Assembly (NCBI RefSeq): GCF_001811425.1
Contig: NZ_KV804728.1
Coordinates: 1 to 64,000, forward strand
Source: Peptoniphilus_A sp001811425
GTDB lineage: Bacteria > Bacillota > Clostridia > Tissierellales > Peptoniphilaceae
Length of the DNA stretch: 64,000 bases
Direction: 5' to 3'
Made by a program: the position numbers and the translations under genes
In this document: positions 33,575-43,079 of the stretch, piece after piece
Numbering within the stretch: the stretch's first letter is position 1
Layout of the letters: each line of letters begins with the position of its first letter
The notes under the pieces: model-generated
Told to the model about the DNA's origin: nothing
The model's database searches: none
What the model saw: only the letters and a program-made list of their open reading frames with translations

Positions 33575-33625
33575 TTTAAAATGGGTATATATAATTAAAT
33601 AAAAAATTAATGAGAGGTTTTATTT

Positions 33626-34339
33626 ATGAGTAATGAAATTAATGAATATAATAATTTAAATCCACAGTATCTGTATTTAGAATTTGAAGTTAAATATAAT
33701 GACAAATATAAATTTACATCAAAAAAATATTGGGATGATTTCAAAGCATGGTTTAAATCATATTACAAATCAGAATTATTTGTATTTTTTATAATTATTT
33801 TAATATCTACATCTTTATGTTCATTTATATATAAAGGCAACAATCTATATAAAATAATTTATGTTTTTTGGATGCCGACTTTCCTTATATGCTCTATAAT
33901 AGATTATTATTTAGATTTCAAAATTGAAGAAAAAATAATTGCAAATAAGTCTGTAGATGAGATTTTCTTAAAAGAGAGAATAGAGATAAATAAGGATAAT
34001 TTGGATAAATTAATAAAATCTAGTCAGGATGTGGGTAGTAGGGAGTCAAGAATTTTTATGGAATTAAGAAAAAGCAACTTATATTTAAATATAAAGTCTC
34101 TAATTATTGGATTTCTAGGAATAATCTTGGGGTATTTCTCTTCAATAATAACTAAAGGAAATATAGACAATTTTATGGAAAACATAGGATATGTATTTAT
34201 CATATTTATTTTGACAATTTTATACTTGTTGTGTTTTTATATTTTGTATTATTCCATAATTAAAACCAGAAATAGAACAGTTGACTTATATATTCAAATA
34301 TTAAAAGATAAAAAACTTACGTTAGATTTAAGGAAATAA
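33626..34339 (+). CDS. Hypothetical membrane protein, 237 residues
   Basis: A protein with four predicted membrane helices in two pairs (LFVFFIIILISTSLCSFIY, IYVFWMPTFLICSIIDYYL, then LIIGFLGIILGYFSSII and VFIIFILTILYLLCFYILYY). They are separated by a charged cytoplasmic stretch with IEINKDNLDKLIKSSQ. GAGAGG precedes the ATG. No family recognised. It interrupts the usual order of methyltransferase and giant helicase genes, so it is probably cargo. Its base composition is more AT-rich than its neighbours, which supports a separate origin. Confidence 0.55.
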   Translation: MSNEINEYNNLNPQYLYLEFEVKYNDKYKFTSKKYWDDFKAWFKSYYKSELFVFFIIILISTSLCSFIYKGNNLYKIIYVFWMPTFLICSIIDYYLDFKIEEKIIANKSVDEIFLKERIEINKDNLDKLIKSSQDVGSRESRIFMELRKSNLYLNIKSLIIGFLGIILGYFSSIITKGNIDNFMENIGYVFIIFILTILYLLCFYILYYSIIKTRNRTVDLYIQILKDKKLTLDLRK

Positions 34340-34362
34340 TCCAGTGAAATTTAGAGATAATA

Positions 34363-34394
34363 GACGGTAGAAAAATAAAACTCTGCCGTCATTT
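34363..34394 (+). terminator. Terminator-like hairpin upstream of the helicase gene
   Basis: GACGGTAG and CTGCCGTC form an 8-bp stem followed by a modest ATTTTA tract. It is closely similar in form to the hairpin at 4938 and lies 28 bases before the next start codon. Confidence 0.55.
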
Positions 34395-34421
34395 TAGTTT
34401 CAAAAATGGAAGGAGTAATAA

Positions 34422-37400
34422 ATGCAAGTAAATGATTTTAAGAATATACAAGAAGCAATAAAGTATGAAGTTTTGCAAGATGAAAAAGAATATTTAAAAC
34501 TCTTAAAAGTTATAGGTAACAATCAAAAATATGATTTTTCTAGCCAACTAAGTATATACAACAAAGAACCTGAAGCTAGAGCTTGTGCGACATTTGATAT
34601 GTGGAAAAAATATTTTGGCAGAGTTGTTATGAGAGGTCAAAAGGGTATTCCAATTTTAGTTGGAAGTGATATAAATCAAAGAATTTCATATATTTTTGAT
34701 ATTAGTCAGACCACATCAATGGATAGGAATATTAATGAGGTTAGCTTATGGCAGTTTGACCACGAAAACCATAAGGAGGCTTTAAAAGTAATAATAAGAG
34801 ATTCTTCATTTGAAGCTAGTGATTCACTCAATGAAAATATATTTTCTTTGAGTCGAATTTATGGAGATGAATATATTAGCTTGGCTCTTGCTGACTTGAG
34901 AATAGATATAGAGGATAGACTGAGTTTTGAAAAGTTTATGAGGGACTCAATATCCTATGCGGTAGCTAATAGGTTTAATACAGTTTATCCTATGGATATG
35001 GAAAATTTAAAAAATAATTTTTCGAGGATTAATACAATTTCTTTAGAGCAGATAGGTCTTGTAATATCAAGGGTTAGTGAAGATATTATAGATAGCACAA
35101 TAGAAAGATCTAAGGAAATAGATCGTGCTAGGCTGCTGACAGAAAGGACCGGTGGCGACTATAATAAAGATATAGAAAATATAAATGAATATAGAGGAGG
35201 TCAAGATGATTTATATAGACGAGATGATAGGTCAAGAATTAGAGATGGACGAGTTTTCACAGATGGAAGCGACAGAGGAAATAGCGATGAAGATCGAGGA
35301 GAAAACCTTGGACATGATGGAGAAGGATCTGGAATTTATGGAGAGATTTCCGAATCCAACATACGCAGTTCTAAGACTGTCTTATCTAGTGGGGAGCGAG
35401 GACATGGAGAACTGGAAGAAACTTCAGGAAATGTACGAGGAGAAAACACTTTTGAATCATCTGAAGGAAATTCAGAATCAGGCAGTGGACTTTATCAAGA
35501 GAGAGAAAGTCAAGATGATGAAGGCACAAGGATTGACAGAGAAGATGATGAGAGAGAATCCAGAGGAATACCAAGGACAGATGAACAACTTGATGGCAAC
35601 AGTGAAGAGAATAGCAATCAAGGAATACGTGGAAGCTTAGAAAATGAAATAAGCCAAGAAAAGGAAGCTGATGAAGCTTCTTTTTTTGATGGCAAAAACA
35701 CTGAAAACGGAAAAGATTATTGGATTGTAGAATTTAATGGAAACCACGAATTAGTTCCCGATTATAGTGGGAAGATAGTAACCAAAGACTTAATCAATAT
35801 CCTAAGACAAAAGGATATAGATGTTAAAGCCCATAATCAAACTCTTGGAGAAAATGAATTTGGAGAAATGACTGATGATTATATCGGATATTTCAAATTC
35901 TATTTTGACCACTATATAGATGGCGAAGTTGTCGAGCACTATAGGCTTGACCTTGGTGATGGTGAAGAAGTAAATGAGCGTGAATTTTCATATTTAGAAG
36001 AACAAGTTACATTAAGTGAGGAAAAATCTTTACAAGAAGAAGTTAAGGAAAAGATAGAGCCTAAATTTAAAATAGGTGATCAGGTTAGATATAAAGATAA
36101 GGACTTTACCATTACAGATTTTGATAAACTAAGTGGAGGACTTAAAACTGTAACCATTAGAGATAATATGGAATATCTAGGAGGTATGATTAGGGGTTCG
36201 GAGGTAATTCCATATAGAAACGATTCATACCTTGAAGAAATCTTTGAAAATATAAGTCAAACATCAGAAAAACTAGTAGTAAAGGTTGGTAAGGAATTTA
36301 TTTTCGAAGATGAGAAGATCTTTGATGGAATTAACTTGATTGAAACAGGAACTAAAGTAGAAGTTAATGGAGAAGAAATTCCCTTATATAAGGGTGAAAC
36401 ATTTGAAGAAAGTAGAAAGATTGATGACCTTTTAGATAGTGGAAATTATGAGATATACAAATTATCTGAGTATGAAAAACAAACTGAAAGACAAGTAGAA
36501 CAAGAAAGCTTTATTGATAAGTTCAATCCAGAAATTGACCAAATGATGGATAGATACAATGTGCCTAGGGAAGCAGCCAAAAACTTATTGAGAGGTAAAG
36601 AAGATTTAAAGAATCTAGGATATGAACCTAATAAGGAAAGGCTAAGTTTTGCTAGAAATTATGATTTGAAAAATCATATCTACTCAGAATACCTAACACC
36701 ATCAGAAAAGCTAGATAAAAATATCAAAGCTATTAAAATGCTAAAAAGACTTGAAAATGAAAATAGGAGTCCAAGAGAGTATGAACAAGCATATCTTGCT
36801 GACTATTTAGGTTGGGGTGGTCTTGCCGATGTCTTTGATGAAGAAAAAGGAGGGCAATGGCTTGAAGCAAGGAATATTTTAAAAGAAAATCTAACAAATG
36901 AAGAGTATTTGAATGCTAAAGAGTCTACCTTAACATCGTTTTATACACCTAGAGAGGTAATGGATGGAATATATAAGACTCTAACAGATATGGGATTTAA
37001 GACTGGAAATATCCTTGAACCGTCTGCAGGAGTTGGTAACTTCATTGGTAATATGCCAAGTGAAATAAAAGGCTCTAAAGTATATGGAGTAGAAAAAGAT
37101 AGTCTAAGCGGAAGAATAGCAAGAGAGCTTTATCCTGAAGCCAATATTCAAATTAAAGGCTTTGAAGAAACAAACTTCTCAAATAATTTCTTTGACTTAG
37201 TTATAGGAAATGTTCCCTTTGGAGATTTTAAAGTAAACGATCGTGAATATAACAGAAATAACTTTCTGATTCACGATTATTTTTTTGCCAAGTCAATAGA
37301 TAAGGTTAGGAATGGAGGAATTATTGCCTTCATAACTTCATCTGGAACTATGGATAAAAAAGATGAATCTGTTAGAAAATATATTAATGCTAGATGTGAG

Positions 37401-40400
37401 TTTTTAGGAGCTATGAGGCTTCCTAATACAACATTTAAAGGTCTTGCTGGTACAGAAGTTACTTCAGATATTATTTTCTTAAAAAAGAGAGATTCAGTTA
37501 TAGAAAGAGATGACGATTGGATACACCTAGCAACTGATAAAAAGGGTTTGACTTACAATAAATACTTTGTAGATAATCCTAAAATGGTATTAGGGGATAT
37601 GAAAGAAGTATCTGGTAGATTTGGCAATACTATTACTTGTGATGAAAGAGAAGATGAAAATCTAAAGGATTTAATGGATCTTGCAAGTAAGGAAATATCT
37701 TCAAATTCAAAATATGAAGAGGTCGAACTATTGGAAGATGAAGAATTAAGTCTTCCAGCAACAGATGATGTTAAAAACTTTTCTTACACTATTATTGATG
37801 AAGAGGTCTACTTAAGAGAAAACTCAGTCTTAATTAAGCAGAATATATCAGATAAAAATAAAGAAAAAATAAAAGATTATCTTGATGTAATGAATGCTTT
37901 AAAAGATGTAATAGAAAAACAAAAGGACGATTTTTCAGACGAGGAAATAAAAGAGTCACAAACAAAGTTAAATGAGGTCTATGATAACTTTTCAAAGAAA
38001 CATGGCTTTATTAACTCTTTATCAAACACTAGAGCCTTAAAGGAAGACTCGAACTTTCCTTTGGTTTCATCAATAGAAATACTTGATGATGAGGATAATT
38101 TCAAAGCTAAGAGTGATATATTCTCAAAAAGAACAATAACAAAGGCAAAAGTAGTAGACCATGTAGATACTTCCCTTGAAGCCTTAGTCTTATCAGTTTC
38201 ACAAAAAGGATATGTAGATTTTGAATATATGGAATCTATCACTAATAAAGATAGGGACACATTAATTGGTGAGCTTGAGGGCGAGATATTTTTAGATATT
38301 AAGGATACAGACCTAATAAATAACAGAATGCCCTTTGAGAACTTTGACAATGACGATCCATTTCATTTTTCATATGTATCGGCTGATGAGTATTTAAGTG
38401 GAAATATTAGAGAAAAGATTGGCTATCTCAATTCATATATTGGAGAAATTGAAAATGTAATAGCTTTAGCAGCTTCTGAAAAGAAAGACACATTATTAAA
38501 CGAGTTAGGCAAGCTCAAATATCAAAGAGAAAAATTACAAGAAGTTATGCCTGAAGAACTCACTGCTTCTGATATAAATGTAAGGTTAGGAGCAACTTGG
38601 ATACCTCAAAAAGATATAGAAGATTTTACTTTTAATCTTTTAAAAACACCTGGCTATGATAGGTGGAATATAAATGTTAGGTTCTCACCACATACAAGTG
38701 AATGGAATATTGAAGGTAAAAGTGTTGACTCAACTAATGACCTTGCTAACATGACTTATGGTACAAGTAGAGTAAATGCCTATAAGCTAATTGAAAATGC
38801 TCTTAATCTAAAAGATACAAAAGTATTTGACCAAGTAATAAATGATGATGGTTCTAAGACTTCAGTATTAAACAAAAAAGAAACTATGCTTGCAAGTCAA
38901 AAGCAAGAACTGATTAAAGAAGAATTTAAGAATTGGATATTTGAAGATCCTGATAGAAGATATAGGCTAGAAAAGATTTATAATGAAAAATTCAATTCAA
39001 TTAGAAATAGAGAATTTGATGGTTCTAACTTAACTTTTGATGGAATGAATACTGAAATCAGACTTCGAGAACATCAGAAAAACGCCATAGCAAGGACACT
39101 TTATGGTGGAAATACACTACTTGCCCATGTAGTAGGAGCAGGAAAAACTTTTGAAATGGTAGCTTCTGCTATGGAATCTAAAAAGTTAGGACTTGCAAGT
39201 AAATCATTATTTGTAGTTCCTAACCATCTAACCACTCAAATCGGGAGAGAGTTTATGCAATTATATCCGTCAGCAAATATTATGGTGGCAGATAAAAAAG
39301 ACTTTCAACCAAAAAATAGGAAAAGATTTATTGGTAGGATTGCAACAGGAGAATATGATGCGGTCATCATAGGACACTCTCAATTTGAAAAAATACCGAT
39401 GTCTAAGGAATACCAGGTAAGGCATATACAAGACCAAATAGATGATATAGTTTCCTTTATTGATGAGAATAAAAGAAATAGAGGGGAAAATTTCACAGTA
39501 AAACAACTAGAAAAGACAAAGAAGAAACTCTTGGTAAGACTTGGAAAACTAAATGATGACTTTAAAAAAGATGATGTAATAACCTTTGAAGAACTAGGAG
39601 TAGATAAGTTATTTATAGACGAAGCTCATAATTACAAAAACTTATTCTTGCATACAAAGATGAGAAATGTTGCTGGTATCGGTCAGAGTGAAGCCTTTAA
39701 GTCTTCAGATATGTATATGAAATGTAGGTATATGGATGAAATGACAGATGGCAAGGGAGTTGTATTTGCTACTGGTACACCAATATCAAATTCAATGACA
39801 GAGCTTTATACTATGCAAAGATACCTTCAATATGACGATTTAAAGGCAAGAGGATTAGAACATTTTGACGCTTGGGCTTCTACTTTTGGAGAAACAGAAA
39901 ACACCTTTGAATTATCTCCAGAAGGCACTGGATATAGGCAAAAGACAAGATTTTCAAAGTTTTATAACTTGCCAGAGTTGATGTCTATGTTTAAAGAAGT
40001 AGCAGATATAAAGACTTCAGATATGTTAAATTTGCCAGTACCAGAAGCAAATTTTGAAGTTATTAAAACAAAACCTACTGAGGAACAAAAAGAAATATTA
40101 GAAGCTATTTCAGAAAGAGCTGACGCAGTTAGAAATAATCAAGTCGAGCCAACAGAAGATAATATGCTAAAAATTACAAATGATGGTAAAAAACTTGCCC
40201 TAGACCAAAGATTAATAAATCCACTACTTCCCGATGATCCTAATTCAAAGGTAAATGTATGCGTTAAAAATATCTTTTCGATTTGGGATAAGACAAAAGA
40301 AAAATCATCGACCCAATTAGTATTTTCAGATATGTCCACACCAAAGGGAGATGGAGAATTTAATATCTATGATGATATTAGAAATAAGCTAGTGAATATG

Positions 40401-42065
40401 GGAATACCTAAAGAAGAAATAGCCTTTATCCACGAAGCAGATACAGACAAACAAAAAGACGAATTATTCTCCAAGGTAAGAAGAGGAGAAGTAAGAGTGT
40501 TATTAGGCTCTACTCAAAAAATGGGAGCAGGTACAAATGTACAGAACAAATTAATAGCCTTACATGATTTAGACGTCCCATGGAGACCGTCTGACCTAGA
40601 GCAAAGAAGTGGTAGAATTGTTCGTCAAGGCAATGAAAATGATAGGGTAAATATTTTTAGATATGTTACAGAGAATACCTTTGATTCTTATTTGTGGCAG
40701 ACGATAGAGAATAAGCAGAAATTCATTTCTCAAATTATGACTTCAAAAACTCCAGTAAGAGTTGCAGAAGATGTTGATGAAGCAAGCCTATCTTATTCAG
40801 AAATTAAAGCTTTAGCTACAGGCAATCCTCTGATTAAAGAAAAGATGGATTTAGATAACGAAGTTACAAAATTAAAAATGCTTGAAGCAAACTACAAGTC
40901 TAATAAATATAAGCTTGAGGATAAGGTAAATAAAATTTATCCTCAAAGTATTTTGAAAACTGAAATGGAAATACAAGCAGTTAAAGAAGATATTGCAAGT
41001 GTCGAGAAATTAGGAGAAGGAGACAGCAAATTTACTTCAATAAGTCTTGGTGGAAATAAAGTTTTAGATAAGAAAGAAGCTGGAGAGAAGCTATTAGAAG
41101 AAATAAAAAAGGTAAAAATAAATGATAGCAAGGTCATTGGTAAATATAGAAATTTAGACTTACAAGTTTCATATAACTTTATGACTAATACTCACAATTT
41201 TAAACTCCTAGGAAAAGCAGAATACTTCGGAGAGTTTTCAAACTCTACTGATGGCAATATAACAAGACTTGATAATGCCATTGAAAAAATGCCTGCAAGA
41301 CTTGATAGATTAAATCAAAACCTTGAAAACTATAAAGAATCTTTAGAAAATGCCAAAGTAGAATTAACTAAACCATTTGAAAAAGCAGATGAGTTAAGGG
41401 ATAAGACTCTAAGACTAGCTGAGATTAATAAACTTTTAGATATGGGAGAAGTAGAAGAATTAGAAAATCAATCACCATTATTAGAAGATTTAAAGAGAGC
41501 GATAGTAGATTATTCTAACTATGAGTTTTCAGAATCTAATAGCTATGAAGACTTTGACAAACTATACCCTGATTTAAGCCATATAGGACTTGCTTATACA
41601 GAAACACCTGATGGGAAGCACTCTATACAATATGAGGTAAATTTGGAAGAAAAAACATGGACTCAGTATGTAGATAATGTAGCTATTAGAACAGAATCTT
41701 TTGTAGAGGAAGATATATCTAACTCACAAGCTATTAAAGATATGACTGAAGCCATAAAGATGTCTAGTTTTGATTATCTGGTATCAGTAGATGAAGAAGA
41801 TTTAGAACAAGCCTTAGGCTTAGAAATAGATGATGATGGAAACTTCTATGATCCACTAGCAAAAGATCTTGATAATGATGGAATACCAGATAGGTATGAC
41901 AATGATTTTAAAGATAGTGATTACTTTGAATCAACTTATGATGTAGAGGATAATCTTCACGCAAGAGAAGAGAAACCATCAATATTGGGACAAATATCCA
42001 AATTCAAATCGGAAGAAGAAAAAGATAAAAATCAAGAAAAAAACGAAAAAGCACAAGAAAGATAG
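34422..42065 (+). CDS. Giant N6-DNA methylase / SNF2-type helicase
   Basis: A 2547-residue protein. Residues 1-230 resemble ArdC-like N-terminal regions (MWKKYFGRVVMRGQKGIPIL). Residues 250-405 are a low-complexity R/D/E/S/G linker that overlaps the nested gene at 35206. The adenine methylase part has LEPSAGVGNFIGNMPS near residue 865 and VIGNVPFGDFKVND near 928. The helicase part has Walker A in LLAHVVGAGKTFEMVASAM near 1570, the DEAH box in LFIDEAHNYKNLF near 1732, ATGTPISNSMTELYTMQ, and SGRIVRQGNENDRV near 2065. These LtrC-like giants are a hallmark of Tn1549/CTn elements and probably process or protect DNA during transfer. The C-terminus carries an SILGQI-FK tail shared with the next protein. 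Confidence 0.88.
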   Translation: MQVNDFKNIQEAIKYEVLQDEKEYLKLLKVIGNNQKYDFSSQLSIYNKEPEARACATFDMWKKYFGRVVMRGQKGIPILVGSDINQRISYIFDISQTTSMDRNINEVSLWQFDHENHKEALKVIIRDSSFEASDSLNENIFSLSRIYGDEYISLALADLRIDIEDRLSFEKFMRDSISYAVANRFNTVYPMDMENLKNNFSRINTISLEQIGLVISRVSEDIIDSTIERSKEIDRARLLTERTGGDYNKDIENINEYRGGQDDLYRRDDRSRIRDGRVFTDGSDRGNSDEDRGENLGHDGEGSGIYGEISESNIRSSKTVLSSGERGHGELEETSGNVRGENTFESSEGNSESGSGLYQERESQDDEGTRIDREDDERESRGIPRTDEQLDGNSEENSNQGIRGSLENEISQEKEADEASFFDGKNTENGKDYWIVEFNGNHELVPDYSGKIVTKDLINILRQKDIDVKAHNQTLGENEFGEMTDDYIGYFKFYFDHYIDGEVVEHYRLDLGDGEEVNEREFSYLEEQVTLSEEKSLQEEVKEKIEPKFKIGDQVRYKDKDFTITDFDKLSGGLKTVTIRDNMEYLGGMIRGSEVIPYRNDSYLEEIFENISQTSEKLVVKVGKEFIFEDEKIFDGINLIETGTKVEVNGEEIPLYKGETFEESRKIDDLLDSGNYEIYKLSEYEKQTERQVEQESFIDKFNPEIDQMMDRYNVPREAAKNLLRGKEDLKNLGYEPNKERLSFARNYDLKNHIYSEYLTPSEKLDKNIKAIKMLKRLENENRSPREYEQAYLADYLGWGGLADVFDEEKGGQWLEARNILKENLTNEEYLNAKESTLTSFYTPREVMDGIYKTLTDMGFKTGNILEPSAGVGNFIGNMPSEIKGSKVYGVEKDSLSGRIARELYPEANIQIKGFEETNFSNNFFDLVIGNVPFGDFKVNDREYNRNNFLIHDYFFAKSIDKVRNGGIIAFITSSGTMDKKDESVRKYINARCEFLGAMRLPNTTFKGLAGTEVTSDIIFLKKRDSVIERDDDWIHLATDKKGLTYNKYFVDNPKMVLGDMKEVSGRFGNTITCDEREDENLKDLMDLASKEISSNSKYEEVELLEDEELSLPATDDVKNFSYTIIDEEVYLRENSVLIKQNISDKNKEKIKDYLDVMNALKDVIEKQKDDFSDEEIKESQTKLNEVYDNFSKKHGFINSLSNTRALKEDSNFPLVSSIEILDDEDNFKAKSDIFSKRTITKAKVVDHVDTSLEALVLSVSQKGYVDFEYMESITNKDRDTLIGELEGEIFLDIKDTDLINNRMPFENFDNDDPFHFSYVSADEYLSGNIREKIGYLNSYIGEIENVIALAASEKKDTLLNELGKLKYQREKLQEVMPEELTASDINVRLGATWIPQKDIEDFTFNLLKTPGYDRWNINVRFSPHTSEWNIEGKSVDSTNDLANMTYGTSRVNAYKLIENALNLKDTKVFDQVINDDGSKTSVLNKKETMLASQKQELIKEEFKNWIFEDPDRRYRLEKIYNEKFNSIRNREFDGSNLTFDGMNTEIRLREHQKNAIARTLYGGNTLLAHVVGAGKTFEMVASAMESKKLGLASKSLFVVPNHLTTQIGREFMQLYPSANIMVADKKDFQPKNRKRFIGRIATGEYDAVIIGHSQFEKIPMSKEYQVRHIQDQIDDIVSFIDENKRNRGENFTVKQLEKTKKKLLVRLGKLNDDFKKDDVITFEELGVDKLFIDEAHNYKNLFLHTKMRNVAGIGQSEAFKSSDMYMKCRYMDEMTDGKGVVFATGTPISNSMTELYTMQRYLQYDDLKARGLEHFDAWASTFGETENTFELSPEGTGYRQKTRFSKFYNLPELMSMFKEVADIKTSDMLNLPVPEANFEVIKTKPTEEQKEILEAISERADAVRNNQVEPTEDNMLKITNDGKKLALDQRLINPLLPDDPNSKVNVCVKNIFSIWDKTKEKSSTQLVFSDMSTPKGDGEFNIYDDIRNKLVNMGIPKEEIAFIHEADTDKQKDELFSKVRRGEVRVLLGSTQKMGAGTNVQNKLIALHDLDVPWRPSDLEQRSGRIVRQGNENDRVNIFRYVTENTFDSYLWQTIENKQKFISQIMTSKTPVRVAEDVDEASLSYSEIKALATGNPLIKEKMDLDNEVTKLKMLEANYKSNKYKLEDKVNKIYPQSILKTEMEIQAVKEDIASVEKLGEGDSKFTSISLGGNKVLDKKEAGEKLLEEIKKVKINDSKVIGKYRNLDLQVSYNFMTNTHNFKLLGKAEYFGEFSNSTDGNITRLDNAIEKMPARLDRLNQNLENYKESLENAKVELTKPFEKADELRDKTLRLAEINKLLDMGEVEELENQSPLLEDLKRAIVDYSNYEFSESNSYEDFDKLYPDLSHIGLAYTETPDGKHSIQYEVNLEEKTWTQYVDNVAIRTESFVEEDISNSQAIKDMTEAIKMSSFDYLVSVDEEDLEQALGLEIDDDGNFYDPLAKDLDNDGIPDRYDNDFKDSDYFESTYDVEDNLHAREEKPSILGQISKFKSEEEKDKNQEKNEKAQER
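35206..35640 (+). CDS. TnpV-like protein nested in another frame
   Basis: A 144-residue frame lies entirely inside the giant methylase/helicase gene, in a different frame. A perfect AGGAGG ends 5 bases before its ATG. The protein is helical and looks structured: NPTYAVLRLSYLVGSEDMEN, KTLLNHLKEIQNQAVDFI and AQGLTEKMMRENPEEYQGQM followed by NNLMATVKRIAIKEYVEA. The last part matches the pattern of TnpV C-termini (HL-EI-A..., GxTExMxxENPxEYxxxMNN). The same bases encode only a low-complexity linker in the giant protein, which is what overprinting of a real gene on a permissive linker would give. The function of TnpV is unknown. Confidence 0.65.
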   Translation: MIYIDEMIGQELEMDEFSQMEATEEIAMKIEEKTLDMMEKDLEFMERFPNPTYAVLRLSYLVGSEDMENWKKLQEMYEEKTLLNHLKEIQNQAVDFIKREKVKMMKAQGLTEKMMRENPEEYQGQMNNLMATVKRIAIKEYVEA

Positions 42066-42108
42066 AGGAGGGCGAAAGGCTCTCCTTATTTAGTACAAGG
42101 AGGAAATT

Positions 42109-42765
42109 ATGGAATACAAAGATATTAGAGAAAACTTAGAAGAAATGATGAATGATAATTACAAGGATTTTATAAAAGCACTTGTGAGCATAGAAAAAGG
42201 TGTTACTGACGAAAAGGCACTTGAAGAAGCCTATGTTTTATTTATGATCAAAGACACAACAGGTCTATTAAATGATGACTTTGACTATATGATTGATGAT
42301 ATGAAAGAACAAGGTAAGATTGTTGAAAATACCAATGAACTAGAAGAAAAAGACGACCTCATAAATCTCGTGGGTAATATAGCTGGCAAAGTAGAAAATC
42401 TGGAAAGAGAAAATGCTAATGGAGAAAAGTTCAAGGTAAGCAACTTTTCAATTGTTTCAAAAGATGACGATGGGAATAAAATTTATACCAATTGTTCAGC
42501 CTATGGAGATAAGACAAAAGATATAGAGAACCTAAAACAAGGAGATTTTGTTAAAATCTTTGGACAAGTAAAAACAAGCATTGATAACAACGGCAAGGAA
42601 CATAAGAATGTTCGTATTTTGTCTTCTAAGCTCTTAAAAGCAAAAGAACAAGTAAAGAGTAAAGATAAAGATAAAAAGTCCATATTAGGGCAAATAAAAA
42701 GCTTTAAGACAGATGACAAAACTAAATCAAATAAGAAAGACCATAGCAAAGGTGCAGAAAGATAA
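42109..42765 (+). CDS. SSB-like protein with shared C-terminal tail
   Basis: A 218-residue protein. The N-terminal 95 residues are acidic and helical (MEYKDIRENLEEMMNDNYKD). The middle is an OB fold like that of the ssb at 5112 (KVSNFSIVSKDDDGNKIYTN, GDFVKIFGQVKTSIDNNG). The C-terminus, SILGQIKSFKTDDKTK followed by a short basic end, matches the tail of the preceding giant protein (SILGQISKFKSEEEKD). AAGGAGG precedes the ATG. It probably binds single-stranded DNA during transfer. A strong terminator follows, so this is the last gene of the forward conjugation block. Confidence 0.75.
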   Translation: MEYKDIRENLEEMMNDNYKDFIKALVSIEKGVTDEKALEEAYVLFMIKDTTGLLNDDFDYMIDDMKEQGKIVENTNELEEKDDLINLVGNIAGKVENLERENANGEKFKVSNFSIVSKDDDGNKIYTNCSAYGDKTKDIENLKQGDFVKIFGQVKTSIDNNGKEHKNVRILSSKLLKAKEQVKSKDKDKKSILGQIKSFKTDDKTKSNKKDHSKGAER

Positions 42766-42770
42766 AAATC

Positions 42771-42797
42771 GGCAGTCTTCGGACTGCCTTTATTTTT
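42771..42797 (+). terminator. Intrinsic terminator
   Basis: GGCAGTC-TTCG-GACTGCC, a stable UUCG-type tetraloop hairpin, followed by a T-rich tract. It ends the conjugation block. The region from here to 43079 holds no gene, only the promoter at 42859. Confidence 0.85.
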
Positions 42798-42858
42798 TGT
42801 TGAATAAACAATGATTATTAAAGTATTATTTGAATCTTTTACAAATTTTTGCTTAATA

Positions 42859-42899
42859 CACAAAAGTTAGCTGTGATTTATTATTGATAAGGTTACAAT
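42859..42899 (+). promoter_or_regulatory. Regulon promoter 1, upstream of the histidine kinase
   Basis: CACAAAAGTTAGC (42859-42871), 22 bases, then TACAAT (42894-42899). No recognisable -35 box. The same motif and spacing recur at 46241, 51276 and 54558. Being in front of the kinase/regulator genes, it implies autoregulation. Confidence 0.75.
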
Positions 42900-43079
42900 A
42901 AATAAAAGAGTAAAAAATAACTAGAAAGCAGTAGGCAAAATATAAGATATTGAAATAACTAATTTATACTGAGATATAGTATATAATAATATTAGAAGAA
43001 TATTGATATAAAATCACACATTGTCTATATCATAGAGTTACAATTATTTGTTTTTATCCAACATTTATAAGGAAAAATC

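Noticed and set aside
35386..35574. Reverse frame opposite the nested TnpV-like gene
   Set aside because: It has no ribosome binding site and its composition is a complement artefact. Only the forward nested frame has a perfect Shine-Dalgarno site and family-like sequence.
35160..35690. The low-complexity linker as an expansion of repeats or a frameshift in the giant gene
   Set aside because: The frame stays open on both sides with conserved domains, so it is not a frameshift. The odd composition is explained better by the overlapping gene.
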